A DNA stretch of 64,000 nt, from contig JACJXU010000003.1 of the NCBI GenBank assembly GCA_020636475.1, positions 1-64,000 on the forward strand, given 5' to 3'. Positions 54,858-64,000 of the stretch are shown in pieces. The DNA is from Chitinophagales bacterium. GTDB lineage: Bacteria; Bacteroidota; Bacteroidia; Chitinophagales; UBA2359. Numbering within the stretch: position 1 is the stretch's first letter; each line of letters starts with the position of its first letter. The notes beneath the pieces are model-generated. The model was not told the origin of the DNA. It made no database searches and was given only the letters and a program-made list of their open reading frames with translations. The position numbers and the translations under genes are program-made.

Positions 54858-55271
54858 TTATTTTTTAGTTGCGCCTCTGCGTTGGGTAACATCCACTTTT
54901 TTAGGCGTAGAAGAAGTAGTAGTTGTTGTGGTGGTAGTAGAGCTACTGCTCGAAGAAGAACTACCTGTACTTGTAGAAGGTTTTGATGCCACACTATTGG
55001 TTGATTTGCTTCCGCTGCTGGAAGAAGTTTTACCTTTAGAAGAAGCATTTTCTAAAGCAAGTGACAATGAATCTACTTGCATTTGTAGGGTTTCGCGCTC
55101 TAAAGCGATACGGTTGGAGCAGTCTTCATTCAATACTTGCGATACAGAATCTATGGCATTACTTACTTTGGCACGAATTTGTGCATCTATTTCAGATTGC
55201 TTAGGTCCGCAGCTACTTAAAAAAGCAGTAGCAAGTATTAATATGACAACAGATAAAAAACTTTGTTTCAT
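54858..55271 (-). CDS. Ser/Thr-rich lipoprotein of unknown function
   Basis: 137 residues. Lipoprotein signal ending at Cys21 (ILATAFLSSC). Residues about 25-80 form a helix or coiled coil (IDAQIRAKVSNAIDSVSQVL; LQMQVDSLSLALENA). Residues about 80-125 are almost only Ser, Thr, Lys and Gly, with runs of Ser and then Thr. The C-terminus KKVDVTQRRGATKK is basic. The low-complexity part is encoded by near-repeating trinucleotides, so length may vary between strains. It could tether to the envelope through the lipid and bind an acidic polymer through its tail; that is a guess. Confidence 0.65.
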   Translation of the reverse strand: MKQSFLSVVILILATAFLSSCGPKQSEIDAQIRAKVSNAIDSVSQVLNEDCSNRIALERETLQMQVDSLSLALENASSKGKTSSSSGSKSTNSVASKPSTSTGSSSSSSSSTTTTTTTTSSTPKKVDVTQRRGATKK

Positions 55272-55369
55272 TGTTAATTTATTTTATAGTGATTTAATAT
55301 CGGGGTCAAATTTACAACATTATGATTAATTCGATTACAAAAAGTTTATTTTAAAATTTTTTCGGCATC

Positions 55370-55972
55370 TCAGTTAGATACTTCTTGTTTTTTAAAGCGC
55401 AAGGCATAAACAGATTTATAAGCGGCTTGTTGGTTTAAATAATTCGATAATTCGCTTTGTGTGGGAGCATCCATCAAAGGTAACAAAGGCTGTTCCACTT
55501 GTTGAAAGCAGGCAAGAGCATTTACAAGCCATTTGTCCCACTGAGCGTACAATGCGTCAAAATCGTTTGGGTGAACATATTTGCGGCAATTTTGTTGATT
55601 ACATTGTAGTGGAATACTTTCCACCAAGTTGAAAATACCATATTCGTCGGTTATTTCTTCGCCGGGAAAAATATCGCGGATAGCAATTTCAAAGCCATAG
55701 CCCGTACTCATAGAGTTGCAGTTGCAGCAATGGTTGATGTATTTGGAAAAATCCCAACTGAGAATGCGATAGCCTTTTTCGTCAATATAAGAGTACTTTT
55801 CAATTACCGCTTGCATTTCGGTAGTATGTTGCTGGTAGTCTTTGGGCGAAATTTCAATTTCTAAAGCATCTTTTACATAGGTTATGGTCCCGCGGGGAAT
55901 GAATTCGGTTGCGAATACACCATAACCCACTTCGTTATTAATGTATTTTAAGCATGTTTTGGGGTGAATCAT
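55370..55972 (-). CDS. SET-domain protein (putative protein lysine methyltransferase)
   Basis: 200 residues. SET motifs are visible: NEVGYGVFATEFIPRGT at residues 13-29, the pseudoknot strand SKYINHCCNCNSMSTG near 76-91 with the Asn-His pair that contacts SAM, and FPGEEITDEYG at 102-112 with the catalytic Tyr. Two Cys at 124 and 129 (QCNQQNC) look like a partial post-SET zinc site. SET enzymes methylate protein lysines in eukaryotes; bacterial members have uncertain targets. It lies alone between a lipoprotein gene and a helicase gene. Confidence 0.85.
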   Translation of the reverse strand: MIHPKTCLKYINNEVGYGVFATEFIPRGTITYVKDALEIEISPKDYQQHTTEMQAVIEKYSYIDEKGYRILSWDFSKYINHCCNCNSMSTGYGFEIAIRDIFPGEEITDEYGIFNLVESIPLQCNQQNCRKYVHPNDFDALYAQWDKWLVNALACFQQVEQPLLPLMDAPTQSELSNYLNQQAAYKSVYALRFKKQEVSN

Positions 55973-56150
55973 AAATTGAAAAAATAATATTTATTAATAA
56001 TTTAAAAATATCCATTTTAATTTAGTCGGCAATACTGTACATTTGCACGAATTAATTTCGTGATAAAATGTTTTTTACCGCAGCAAAATGGCATGCAAAT
56101 TGACGTATTTTTTGTGAAATTATTACTTGTTTAGTATAAAATATTTTAAG

Positions 56151-57464
56151 TTGAAATTTACAGAATTTGATTTTGAAGAAAACCTTTTAGAAGGTTTGCA
56201 AGCAATGGGTTTTGAACAGACAACGCCTATTCAGGAACAAGCAATTCCGCTTATCCAAAAAGGCAAAGATATTATTGCCTGCGCCCAAACGGGTACCGGA
56301 AAAACAGGCGCGTTTTTAATTCCTATTTTAAATGAAATAGCGCAGCGCAATCATCGTTCTTCGTCGGTGCATACTTTGGTAGTAGTGCCCACCCGCGAAC
56401 TGGCAATTCAGATAGACCAGCAGTTGGAAGGATTTGCGTATTATATTCCTATCAGTACATTTGCCGTATATGGCGGCGGCGATGCTTCTACATGGGATTG
56501 GCAAAAAAAAGCCTTGTGTGGCGGTGCCGAAATTATTATTGGCACTCCCGGGCGTTTGCTTACCCATATTCGTTTGGGTTATGTGCCTTTGGACAATTTG
56601 GAGTGCCTTATTTTAGATGAAGCCGACAGGATGTTGGATATGGGATTTTATGACGACATAATGTCTATAGTTTCTTTTTTACCCAAAAAAAGGCAAACGC
56701 TCATGTTTTCGGCGACAATGCCGCCAAAAATTAAAACATTAGCCCAAAAATTGTTGCAACACCCCAGCTTGATTGAAATTGCAATTTCGCGCCCTGCCGA
56801 GCGTATTAATCAAGGTATTTACAAAGTAAACGATACCCAAAAGTTGCCACTGGTTCTGCATATTTTGCAGGAATATACTTCGGCTACGGTACTCATTTTT
56901 TCTTCTACCAAAAGAAATGTGAAGCAAATTGCCCAATCTTTGTTGGCGCGAAAGCTAAACGTAGGGGCAATACATTCCGATTTGGAACAAAGCGAGCGCG
57001 AAGCGGCATTGTTGGATTTTAAAAGTGGGAAAACGCCTATTTTGGTCGCAACCGATGTATTGTCGCGGGGAATTGATATTGAAGGAATAGAATTGGTGCT
57101 AAATTACGATGTGCCGCACGATGCCGAAGATTATGTACACAGAATTGGCAGAACGGCGCGCGCCAAAGCCAGTGGTACGGCAATTACCTTGGTTACACGC
57201 AATGAGTGGCGAAAATTTCAACGCATCGAAAAGTTGATGCAAATGCGCGTGAAAACTTTGGAATTGCCTGAGCAATTTGTCCAACAAGCTGGTACAGAAG
57301 AAAGGAAGACTAAGCATAAATTCACTCATAAACACAAAGGAAATACGACGCAAAAAGGGAATAAATACGCCCAAAAAACAGGCACTTCTCCCGAAAATAC
57401 TGCTCCAAAAACAAGCCATAACCCAAGTCGAAAAAAAACCGAAAATCCCAAACGAACAGAGTAG
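56151..57464 (+). CDS. DEAD-box RNA helicase (RhlE-like)
   Basis: 437 residues from the TTG at 56151 (N-terminus KFTEFDFEENLLEGLQAMGF, the usual Bacteroidota start); a TTG at 56127 is an alternative. All DEAD-box motifs are present: Q motif TTPIQEQAIP, motif I AQTGTGKTGAF, Ia PTRELAIQ, II LDEADRMLDM, III FSATMPP, V ATDVLSRGID, VI YVHRIGRTARA. The basic C-terminal tail (KHKFTHKHKGNTTQKGNKYA and on) is an RNA-binding extension. It unwinds RNA in ribosome assembly or RNA decay, especially in the cold. The preceding intergenic region shows no clear TAnnTTTG box. Confidence 0.92.
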   Translation: MKFTEFDFEENLLEGLQAMGFEQTTPIQEQAIPLIQKGKDIIACAQTGTGKTGAFLIPILNEIAQRNHRSSSVHTLVVVPTRELAIQIDQQLEGFAYYIPISTFAVYGGGDASTWDWQKKALCGGAEIIIGTPGRLLTHIRLGYVPLDNLECLILDEADRMLDMGFYDDIMSIVSFLPKKRQTLMFSATMPPKIKTLAQKLLQHPSLIEIAISRPAERINQGIYKVNDTQKLPLVLHILQEYTSATVLIFSSTKRNVKQIAQSLLARKLNVGAIHSDLEQSEREAALLDFKSGKTPILVATDVLSRGIDIEGIELVLNYDVPHDAEDYVHRIGRTARAKASGTAITLVTRNEWRKFQRIEKLMQMRVKTLELPEQFVQQAGTEERKTKHKFTHKHKGNTTQKGNKYAQKTGTSPENTAPKTSHNPSRKKTENPKRTE

Positions 57465-57581
57465 GGTAGAAGCATTTATCGAAATAGAAAAAAGCAGATA
57501 GGCAAAATAAAAGGTAATTATATTTTGTGACCTAAGTGCGTATTAGCTACCAAAACTTATAGTTTGCACCAAAAACTCAAT

Positions 57582-58166
57582 ATGCAAAGCACTTTTCTGC
57601 TAATATGGTTGCTTGTACACAACTTTTTCGCTGTTGCGCAGGCAAATGTGTCGCAGGCGAAATCGCTGTCCGAAGCTGCCTTGACACTTACCCAACAAAA
57701 AGTTTCCTACGACCCAAGCTATTTTTCCATTACTTATCCCAATGGCGACGTACCGGCGGACAAAGGTGTTTGTACGGATGTAATAATTCGAGCTTATCGC
57801 CTAATCGGCATTGACTTGCAACAATTAGTACACGAAGATATGCGCGCGAATTTTGGTCATTATCCTAAAAAATGGGGCTTAAAAACAACCGATAAAAATA
57901 TTGACCACAGGCGCGTTCCCAACCTGATGACATTTTTTGAGAGACAAGGTGCCGCAAAAGCCATTTCCCACAATCCCGACGATTATTGCCCCGGCGACAT
58001 AGTGAGTTGGCAACTTGGCGGAGGACTCACGCACATTGGTATTGTAGTGGACAAAAAATCGAATGACGGCGAACGCCCCTTGATAGTACACAATATAGGT
58101 GGCGGGCAAGTGTTGGAAGATTGCCTTTTTGCTTATGAAATAATTGGGCATTATAGGTACGAATGA
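57582..58166 (+). CDS. DUF1287 (NlpC/P60-like) secreted protein
   Basis: 194 residues from the ATG at 57582, which begins a signal peptide (MQSTFLLIWLLVHNFFAVAQ, then AN); a TTG at 57564 is possible. The DUF1287 region contains PNGDVPADKGVCTDVIIRAY near residue 60 with a candidate nucleophile Cys, NIDHRRVPNL near 110, and LTHIGIVVD near 154 with the His of a Cys-His hydrolase. Related to NlpC/P60 amidases and probably acts on peptidoglycan peptides outside the inner membrane; this is by fold resemblance. Confidence 0.86.
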   Translation: MQSTFLLIWLLVHNFFAVAQANVSQAKSLSEAALTLTQQKVSYDPSYFSITYPNGDVPADKGVCTDVIIRAYRLIGIDLQQLVHEDMRANFGHYPKKWGLKTTDKNIDHRRVPNLMTFFERQGAAKAISHNPDDYCPGDIVSWQLGGGLTHIGIVVDKKSNDGERPLIVHNIGGGQVLEDCLFAYEIIGHYRYE

Positions 58167-58187
58167 GATATTCTAAGTTGATATTGT

Positions 58188-58742
58188 ATGACGAATTATT
58201 GGTTAGTAAAAAAAGAAAAGAGTAAGGAGAGCTATTGTTTATTGCAAAAGTCTTCTTTTCCATATTCAGTGTATATCAGGGAGGGAGAATTTGGAAAACT
58301 TGGAAAATCTTCGAGGATGCGACGTAATTTTTTAAGAAACACGGATGAGGTAATCAACGAAATAATAGCGCAGAAAATAGCTGAAGATTATATATTGGTA
58401 GATGAAAAAGAGTTTTTAATTATAGGCATACACTTTGAGGCTAAAGACATAGCATATAAGACAGATAATCTTGAAATACTTCTTCAAGATGAAATAGACG
58501 AGATTAGTTTTTATTTGTATGATAGAGGATTGTTAAACGGAATGGGATCTTTGGGCAATAACAAAGAGCAGTATGCCATGTTTTTTCAGCTTACATTTTT
58601 GCAAGAAGTGGCTATTTTGTATATATTACAGCGTCTGAATTTATTCTGGGAGTCATTAAATACTCCGGTGGAAATGTTGTTTGAAACAAATGTATCAGAC
58701 AAAAAAAGAGTTGCAATTTTTTGTAAACAAATTGCCCCATAA
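58188..58742 (+). CDS. Protein of unknown function
   Basis: 184 residues, no signal peptide. I do not recognise a family. It is rich in Leu, Glu and Lys; the first third has a basic patch (GKLGKSSRMRRNFLRNTDEV) and the rest is mainly helical (NNKEQYAMFFQLTFLQEVAI). It begins 21 bp after the DUF1287 gene and could be cotranscribed with it. AT content is high. A later, overlapping frame (58681 onward) belongs to the upstream part of the next gene's open frame and is not used. Confidence 0.55.
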   Translation: MTNYWLVKKEKSKESYCLLQKSSFPYSVYIREGEFGKLGKSSRMRRNFLRNTDEVINEIIAQKIAEDYILVDEKEFLIIGIHFEAKDIAYKTDNLEILLQDEIDEISFYLYDRGLLNGMGSLGNNKEQYAMFFQLTFLQEVAILYILQRLNLFWESLNTPVEMLFETNVSDKKRVAIFCKQIAP

Positions 58743-58785
58743 AACGATTAGTACAAATCGGTTTGGTGCAAAAGCAATTTTATGT

Positions 58786-59670
58786 ATGAATCGAAAAAAT
58801 TTTTTAAAAACCTTGGCAATTTTGCCATTAGCCGGAATAGGAATGAATCTAAAAAACTTGAGCAAAGCCACCCAAAACTTTGCTAATACCGAAAAAATGC
58901 CCGTTCTATTTTTGGGGCATGGAAATCCCATGAATGCAATAGAGGAAAATGAATTTGTAAGCGGATTTAGAAAAGTGGGCAGAGAAATTGAAAAACCTAC
59001 TGCTATACTCTGTATTTCTGCCCATTGGGAAACCAAAGGCACTTATGTAACTGCCATGGAAAATCCTCGCACCATTCACGACTTTGGAGGTTTTCCCCAA
59101 GCACTCTACCAAGTGCAGTATCCTGCTCCCGGAAGTCCCGCTTTAGCCAAAGACGTTAGCAGTATTGTCACCCAAACAAGCGTAGGATTAGATGATAAGT
59201 GGGGACTCGACCACGGCGCGTGGAGTGTGATAAAACATCTTTATCCGAATGCTGATGTGCCGATAGTACAAATGAGTTTGGATTACAGCAAACCGCCACA
59301 GTATCACTACGAGTTGGCAAAGGAATTAGCGGTATTGCGCCAAAAAGGAATACTCATTGTAGGTAGTGGAAATATGGTACACAATCTTGGAATGGTAGCG
59401 TGGAACAAGCTCAACGAAACAGATTATGCTTATGACTGGGCGGCTGAAGCAAATGAAAAAATGAAGCAATACATCATCAACGGCAATGATGCGGCTTTAG
59501 TGAACTATGCAGCACAAGGAAAAGCATTTCAACTGGCAATTCCTACGCCCGAACACTATTTGCCCTTGCTATATACTTTGGCATTGAGGAACAACAACGA
59601 AGAAGTAAGTCTCTTCAATGACAAAGCCGTAGGCGGTTCGCTAACGATGACTTCCGTAAAAATAGCGTAA
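58786..59670 (+). CDS. ygiD: 4,5-DOPA dioxygenase extradiol-like protein (YgiD family)
   Basis: 294 residues from the ATG at 58786, chosen because the family begins near MPVLFLGHGNPMNAI; the preceding NRKNFLKTLAILPLAGIG is a short hydrophobic leader resembling a Tat or Sec signal (Arg-Lys, not twin Arg). Class III extradiol dioxygenase motifs: FLGHGNPMNAIEE near residue 44, CISAHWETKGTYVTAMENPR near 79, and LDHGAWSVIKHLYPNADVPI near 143, with the metal-binding His residues. Members cleave catechols such as L-DOPA; the substrate here is unknown. MITE-like copy 5 begins 22 bp after the stop. Confidence 0.88.
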   Translation: MNRKNFLKTLAILPLAGIGMNLKNLSKATQNFANTEKMPVLFLGHGNPMNAIEENEFVSGFRKVGREIEKPTAILCISAHWETKGTYVTAMENPRTIHDFGGFPQALYQVQYPAPGSPALAKDVSSIVTQTSVGLDDKWGLDHGAWSVIKHLYPNADVPIVQMSLDYSKPPQYHYELAKELAVLRQKGILIVGSGNMVHNLGMVAWNKLNETDYAYDWAAEANEKMKQYIINGNDAALVNYAAQGKAFQLAIPTPEHYLPLLYTLALRNNNEEVSLFNDKAVGGSLTMTSVKIA

Positions 59671-59692
59671 AAAATTTGGCAAATAGAAATAA

Positions 59693-59992
59693 TACTAAAA
59701 TCGAATAGCTATTGCGTATTAGAAAAGGTAAAAATCTTTTTTCGTAGTATAGCAGTTTTGGGGCGTTAAAAATTTTTGAAGCTTTGGAAAAAATTTAGCC
59801 CCCAAACTGCGGTTTTGCCCTGCAAGGGCAAAAATACCTTGAAAAAAGTGTCGTTTCTTTTGCTTCGTTTTCTTTGGACAAGCAAAGAAAATGAAGAAGC
59901 CCCCAAGCAAAGTTTTCTATCCAAAGCTGCGGAATGGATACTTACCCTTAATAATACCTAAACCAATACGCAACTTTCGTACGGTTTTGGTA
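59693..59992 (+). mobile_element. MITE-like element, copy 5 (300 bp)
   Basis: Begins TACTAAAATCG and ends ACGGTTTTGGTA. Exact TAA flanks at 59690-59692 and 59993-59995. The hairpin TTTTGCCC/GGGCAAAA is intact. A local change near 59810 (AGCCCCCAAACTGC versus AGCCAAAGAACTGC elsewhere) marks it as individually diverged. It occupies the 467-bp gap between the dioxygenase-like gene and the lipocalin gene; the remaining 145 bp are AT-rich. Confidence 0.86.
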
Positions 59993-60137
59993 TAAGTTGT
60001 GGGGTATATATTATTTTCAAAAAATGGGGATATGGATAAAAAATAATTTGTGAAAAAATTAGTTTTGCCAAAGTAATTTGCTAATTTTGTTTCGTAATAA
60101 AGCGACAGATTTAGAATTAATTAAAAAAATAAACATC

Positions 60138-60662
60138 ATGAAAAAAAATCAAGACGAATCTACCATTTTCGGAATCTTTCATCGTGCAGCTATTCCTGAA
60201 GGTGCTACCGCTGTTCACGATTTTGTGTTGGAAAAATATTTGGGCAAATGGTACGAAATAGCCCGTTTAGATTATTATTGGGAAAATAAAAACCTCACCA
60301 ATGTTTTTGCCGAATATTCACTGCGAGAGGACGGTATGGTGGCAGTAAAAAATTCGGGTTTCGATGAAAAAAAAGAAAAGTGGGAAGAGTCTGAAGGAAA
60401 AGCCAAATTTCGAGGCGACAATACCTTAGCGGCTTTCGATGTCTCTTTTTTTGGTCCTATTTACGGCGGATACAATGTTGTTTCCGTAGATGATGATTAT
60501 CAATATGCCTTGGTTTTTGGCCGAAATTTAGATTACATTTGGCTGCTTTCTCGCACTACCGAAATGCCCGAACACATTAAAGAAAAATATTTGAAAATAG
60601 CACAAAACATAGGCTACGAAACCGACAAATTAACGTGGGTATCGCAGGATAAGAACCAATAA
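60138..60662 (+). CDS. Lipocalin (Blc-like)
   Basis: 174 residues from the ATG at 60138; the open frame extends 20 codons upstream but without family similarity. The lipocalin signature YLGKWYEIARLDYYWE (GxW motif) is near residue 34, FGPIYGGYNVVSVDDDYQYA near 95, and LVFGRNLDYIWLLSRT near 116 (second lipocalin motif, with Arg). Bacterial lipocalins bind fatty acids or lysophospholipids in the envelope. No clear signal peptide is visible, unlike E. coli Blc, so it may stay in the cytosol or use an uncommon leader. Confidence 0.88.
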   Translation: MKKNQDESTIFGIFHRAAIPEGATAVHDFVLEKYLGKWYEIARLDYYWENKNLTNVFAEYSLREDGMVAVKNSGFDEKKEKWEESEGKAKFRGDNTLAAFDVSFFGPIYGGYNVVSVDDDYQYALVFGRNLDYIWLLSRTTEMPEHIKEKYLKIAQNIGYETDKLTWVSQDKNQ

Positions 60663-60682
60663 AAGTAAAATATATAAAAAAA

Positions 60683-60704
60683 TAGCTCCCAAATTTGGGA
60701 GCTA
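60683..60704 (-). terminator. Terminator of katG
   Basis: TAGCTCCC (60683-60690) and GGGAGCTA (60697-60704) form an 8-bp perfect stem around AAATTT. On the minus strand the stem is followed by TTTTTTTA, so it serves katG, whose stop is 40 bp upstream. It may also slow plus-strand reads from the lipocalin gene. Confidence 0.82.
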
Positions 60705-60743
60705 CCGTGAAAAACACTTTTATATAAGGGTGTGTAAAGAAAA

Positions 60744-62948
<2,205 letters not shown>

Positions 62949-62987
62949 CTAGTATATTTTTTTAGAAAAATAATAAATTTTATGGTT

Positions 62988-62995
62988 CAAAATTA
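62988..62995 (-). promoter_or_regulatory. Putative -7 box of katG
   Basis: The minus strand reads TAATTTTG, an exact TAnnTTTG match, 46 bp upstream of the katG start. The -33 position lacks an obvious TTTG, as expected of a promoter that needs an activator such as OxyR. Confidence 0.48.
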
Positions 62996-63000
62996 ATGCT

Positions 63001-63008
63001 TATTTTTG
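63001..63008 (+). promoter_or_regulatory. Putative -7 box of oxyR
   Basis: TATTTTTG, an exact TAnnTTTG match, 44 bp upstream of the oxyR ATG. It lies back to back with the katG box, so one regulator bound between them could control both genes. An imperfect inverted repeat near 63022-63050 (TATTTTCAAT and ATTGATAAAATA) is a candidate operator but does not match the E. coli OxyR consensus well. Confidence 0.42.
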
Positions 63009-63051
63009 ATTTATAAAAACGATATTTTCAATAATAATATTGATAAAATAG

Positions 63052-63999
63052 ATGAATTTACAGCAGATAGAGTACATTTTGGCAGTTGCAGAACTCCACA
63101 GTTTTAGCAAAGCCGCCGACAAGTGTTGTATTACCCAATCAACGCTGAGTACGATGATTAATAAGTACGAAAAAGAAGTAAGCATCAGAATTTTTGACAG
63201 AAAAACACAACCCGTATCTATTACAAAAGAGGGTGCTTTTTTGATAGAACAGTTGAAAATTATTGCCAAAGAAGTGGCAGTTTTGGCGGAGTTGGCACAA
63301 TCTATCAAAGGCGAATTGTCGGGCGAGCTGAAAATTGGTGTCATTCCAACTGTTGCGCCCTTTATTTTACCGAAATTTCTGAACAATTTTACCAAGAATT
63401 TCCCCAAAATAAAATTTAGTATAAGCGAAATGACTACGGAAACGATAACGGATTTGTTGTTGAAAAGAGAGTTGGATGTGGGCATCTTAGCAATTCCTTT
63501 GGAGATAACGTCTTTGCAGGAAATAGTGCTGTACAATGAGCCTTTTGTGCTGTACGATTGCACCCAAAAAATTGCCGAAAAGTACGCAAGTATCGATACG
63601 CTGGACTTTGAAAAGTTTTGGTTACTGTCGGAAGGGCATTGCCTGCACACGCAAGTGAAAAATATTTGTGATATTGACAGTATTGTCAACAAACAAAGTA
63701 TCAATTTTGATTTTAAGGCGGGTTCTATTGATAGTTTGGTGCGCTTTGTGAAACTGAATGAGGGAATTACTTTGCTGCCGTATTTGGCTACACTAGATTT
63801 TACGGCGGAAGAAAATGCAAAAATTGCCCACTTCAAACTGCCCGAACCTGTAAGGACAATTGGTTTGATTACGCATGCGCATTTTGTGAAGAAGCAAATT
63901 TTACAGCTCTTGAAAGTCGAAATTCAGGCGACTATTTTGCCTTTGTTGCCCACCGAAGAAGTGCAGAAATATGTAGTGCCGCCAGTGGAGCTGAGTTGA
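63052..63999 (+). CDS. oxyR: OxyR hydrogen peroxide sensor (LysR family)
   Basis: 315 residues. N-terminal winged helix-turn-helix (MNLQQIEYILAVAELHSFSK; CITQSTLSTMINKYEKEV) followed by a periplasmic-binding-like sensor domain. The redox pair is Cys197 in SEGHCLHTQ and Cys206 in KNICD, nine residues apart, exactly the spacing of E. coli Cys199/Cys208. Oxidation by H2O2 to a disulfide switches the protein to an activator of antioxidant genes. It is divergent from katG. The stop codon TGA ends at 63999, one base before the window edge, so the gene is complete. Confidence 0.93.
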   Translation: MNLQQIEYILAVAELHSFSKAADKCCITQSTLSTMINKYEKEVSIRIFDRKTQPVSITKEGAFLIEQLKIIAKEVAVLAELAQSIKGELSGELKIGVIPTVAPFILPKFLNNFTKNFPKIKFSISEMTTETITDLLLKRELDVGILAIPLEITSLQEIVLYNEPFVLYDCTQKIAEKYASIDTLDFEKFWLLSEGHCLHTQVKNICDIDSIVNKQSINFDFKAGSIDSLVRFVKLNEGITLLPYLATLDFTAEENAKIAHFKLPEPVRTIGLITHAHFVKKQILQLLKVEIQATILPLLPTEEVQKYVVPPVELS

Positions 64000-64000
64000 G

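Noticed and set aside
59719..59961. Overlapping open frames on both strands of the MITE-like copies as genes
   Set aside because: They occur in every copy because the DNA is repeated; one copy is frameshifted and substitutions are mostly residue-changing, so they are annotated as part of the element.
63022..63050. OxyR operator of the E. coli ATAG-n7-CTAT type
   Set aside because: Only an imperfect AT-rich inverted repeat is present, which could occur by chance in this base composition.

Overview
The window comes from a moderately AT-rich bacterium of the phylum Bacteroidota. Four things point there: a large secreted protein with a type IX secretion (T9SS) C-terminal sorting domain, a SusC-style TonB-dependent receptor, an OmpA/PD40/SPOR envelope protein, and promoters of the Bacteroidota pattern (TTTG, about 19 nt, TAnnTTTG) in front of several genes. 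The exact order cannot be fixed from the sequence; Chitinophagales/Saprospirales-like is a guess. I saw no rRNA, tRNA or CRISPR array.

Layout. 1-6.7 kb: housekeeping genes (MuiA-like DUF4139 protein, NADP isocitrate dehydrogenase, an ALDH7-type aldehyde dehydrogenase, FabG, a NYN/OST-HTH RNase-like protein). 6.9-11.6 kb: a tightly overlapping glycan block of a WbsX/GH99-like protein, three family-2 glycosyltransferases and a sulfotransferase broken by a one-base frameshift in an A run. 11.6-15.3 kb: a minus-strand trio of a secreted propeller-like protein, a lipoprotein resembling copper amine oxidases but lacking their copper histidines, and a MauG/CcpA-type di-haem lipoprotein. 15.5-19.9 kb: DUF1304 protein, TonB-dependent receptor and a radical SAM enzyme one base behind it. 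20-37 kb: accessory genes (TSUP transporter, T9SS protein, L,D-transpeptidase, KptA, APC permease, AlkD-like protein, S9B dipeptidyl peptidase, fructose bisphosphatase, GNAT), interrupted by repeats and a decayed XRE regulator. 38.4-51 kb: envelope and polysaccharide block on the minus strand, running from nucleotide-sugar enzymes (DegT aminotransferase, Ugd, UXS, TviB/WbpO-like, RfbB) into SLBB/Wza-like and Wzz-like export proteins and an OmpA-SPOR protein. 51-64 kb: PyrF, ThrA fusion, SET-domain protein, RhlE-type helicase, DUF1287 protein, DOPA-dioxygenase-like protein, lipocalin, and a divergent katG/oxyR pair.

The most striking non-genic structure is a family of five roughly 300-bp elements (plus a sixth end at the window start). 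They have imperfect terminal inverted repeats beginning TACC/TACT and ending GGTA, and four of the five carry matching 3-bp TAA or TTA flanks. This is the signature of a non-autonomous, MITE-like transposable element. All carry an internal hairpin whose stem is kept while its loop changes in the divergent copy. No transposase lies in the window.

How the parts work together: the nucleotide-sugar block would supply UDP-glucuronate, UDP-xylose, a UDP-HexNAc uronate and a dTDP-keto-deoxy sugar to an exported polysaccharide. The glycosyltransferase/sulfotransferase block 30 kb away may assemble and sulfate a glycan. katG with OxyR forms a peroxide response unit. The amine-oxidase-like lipoprotein beside a MauG-like enzyme is the best candidate for an undescribed cofactor-maturation system, but that is inference.
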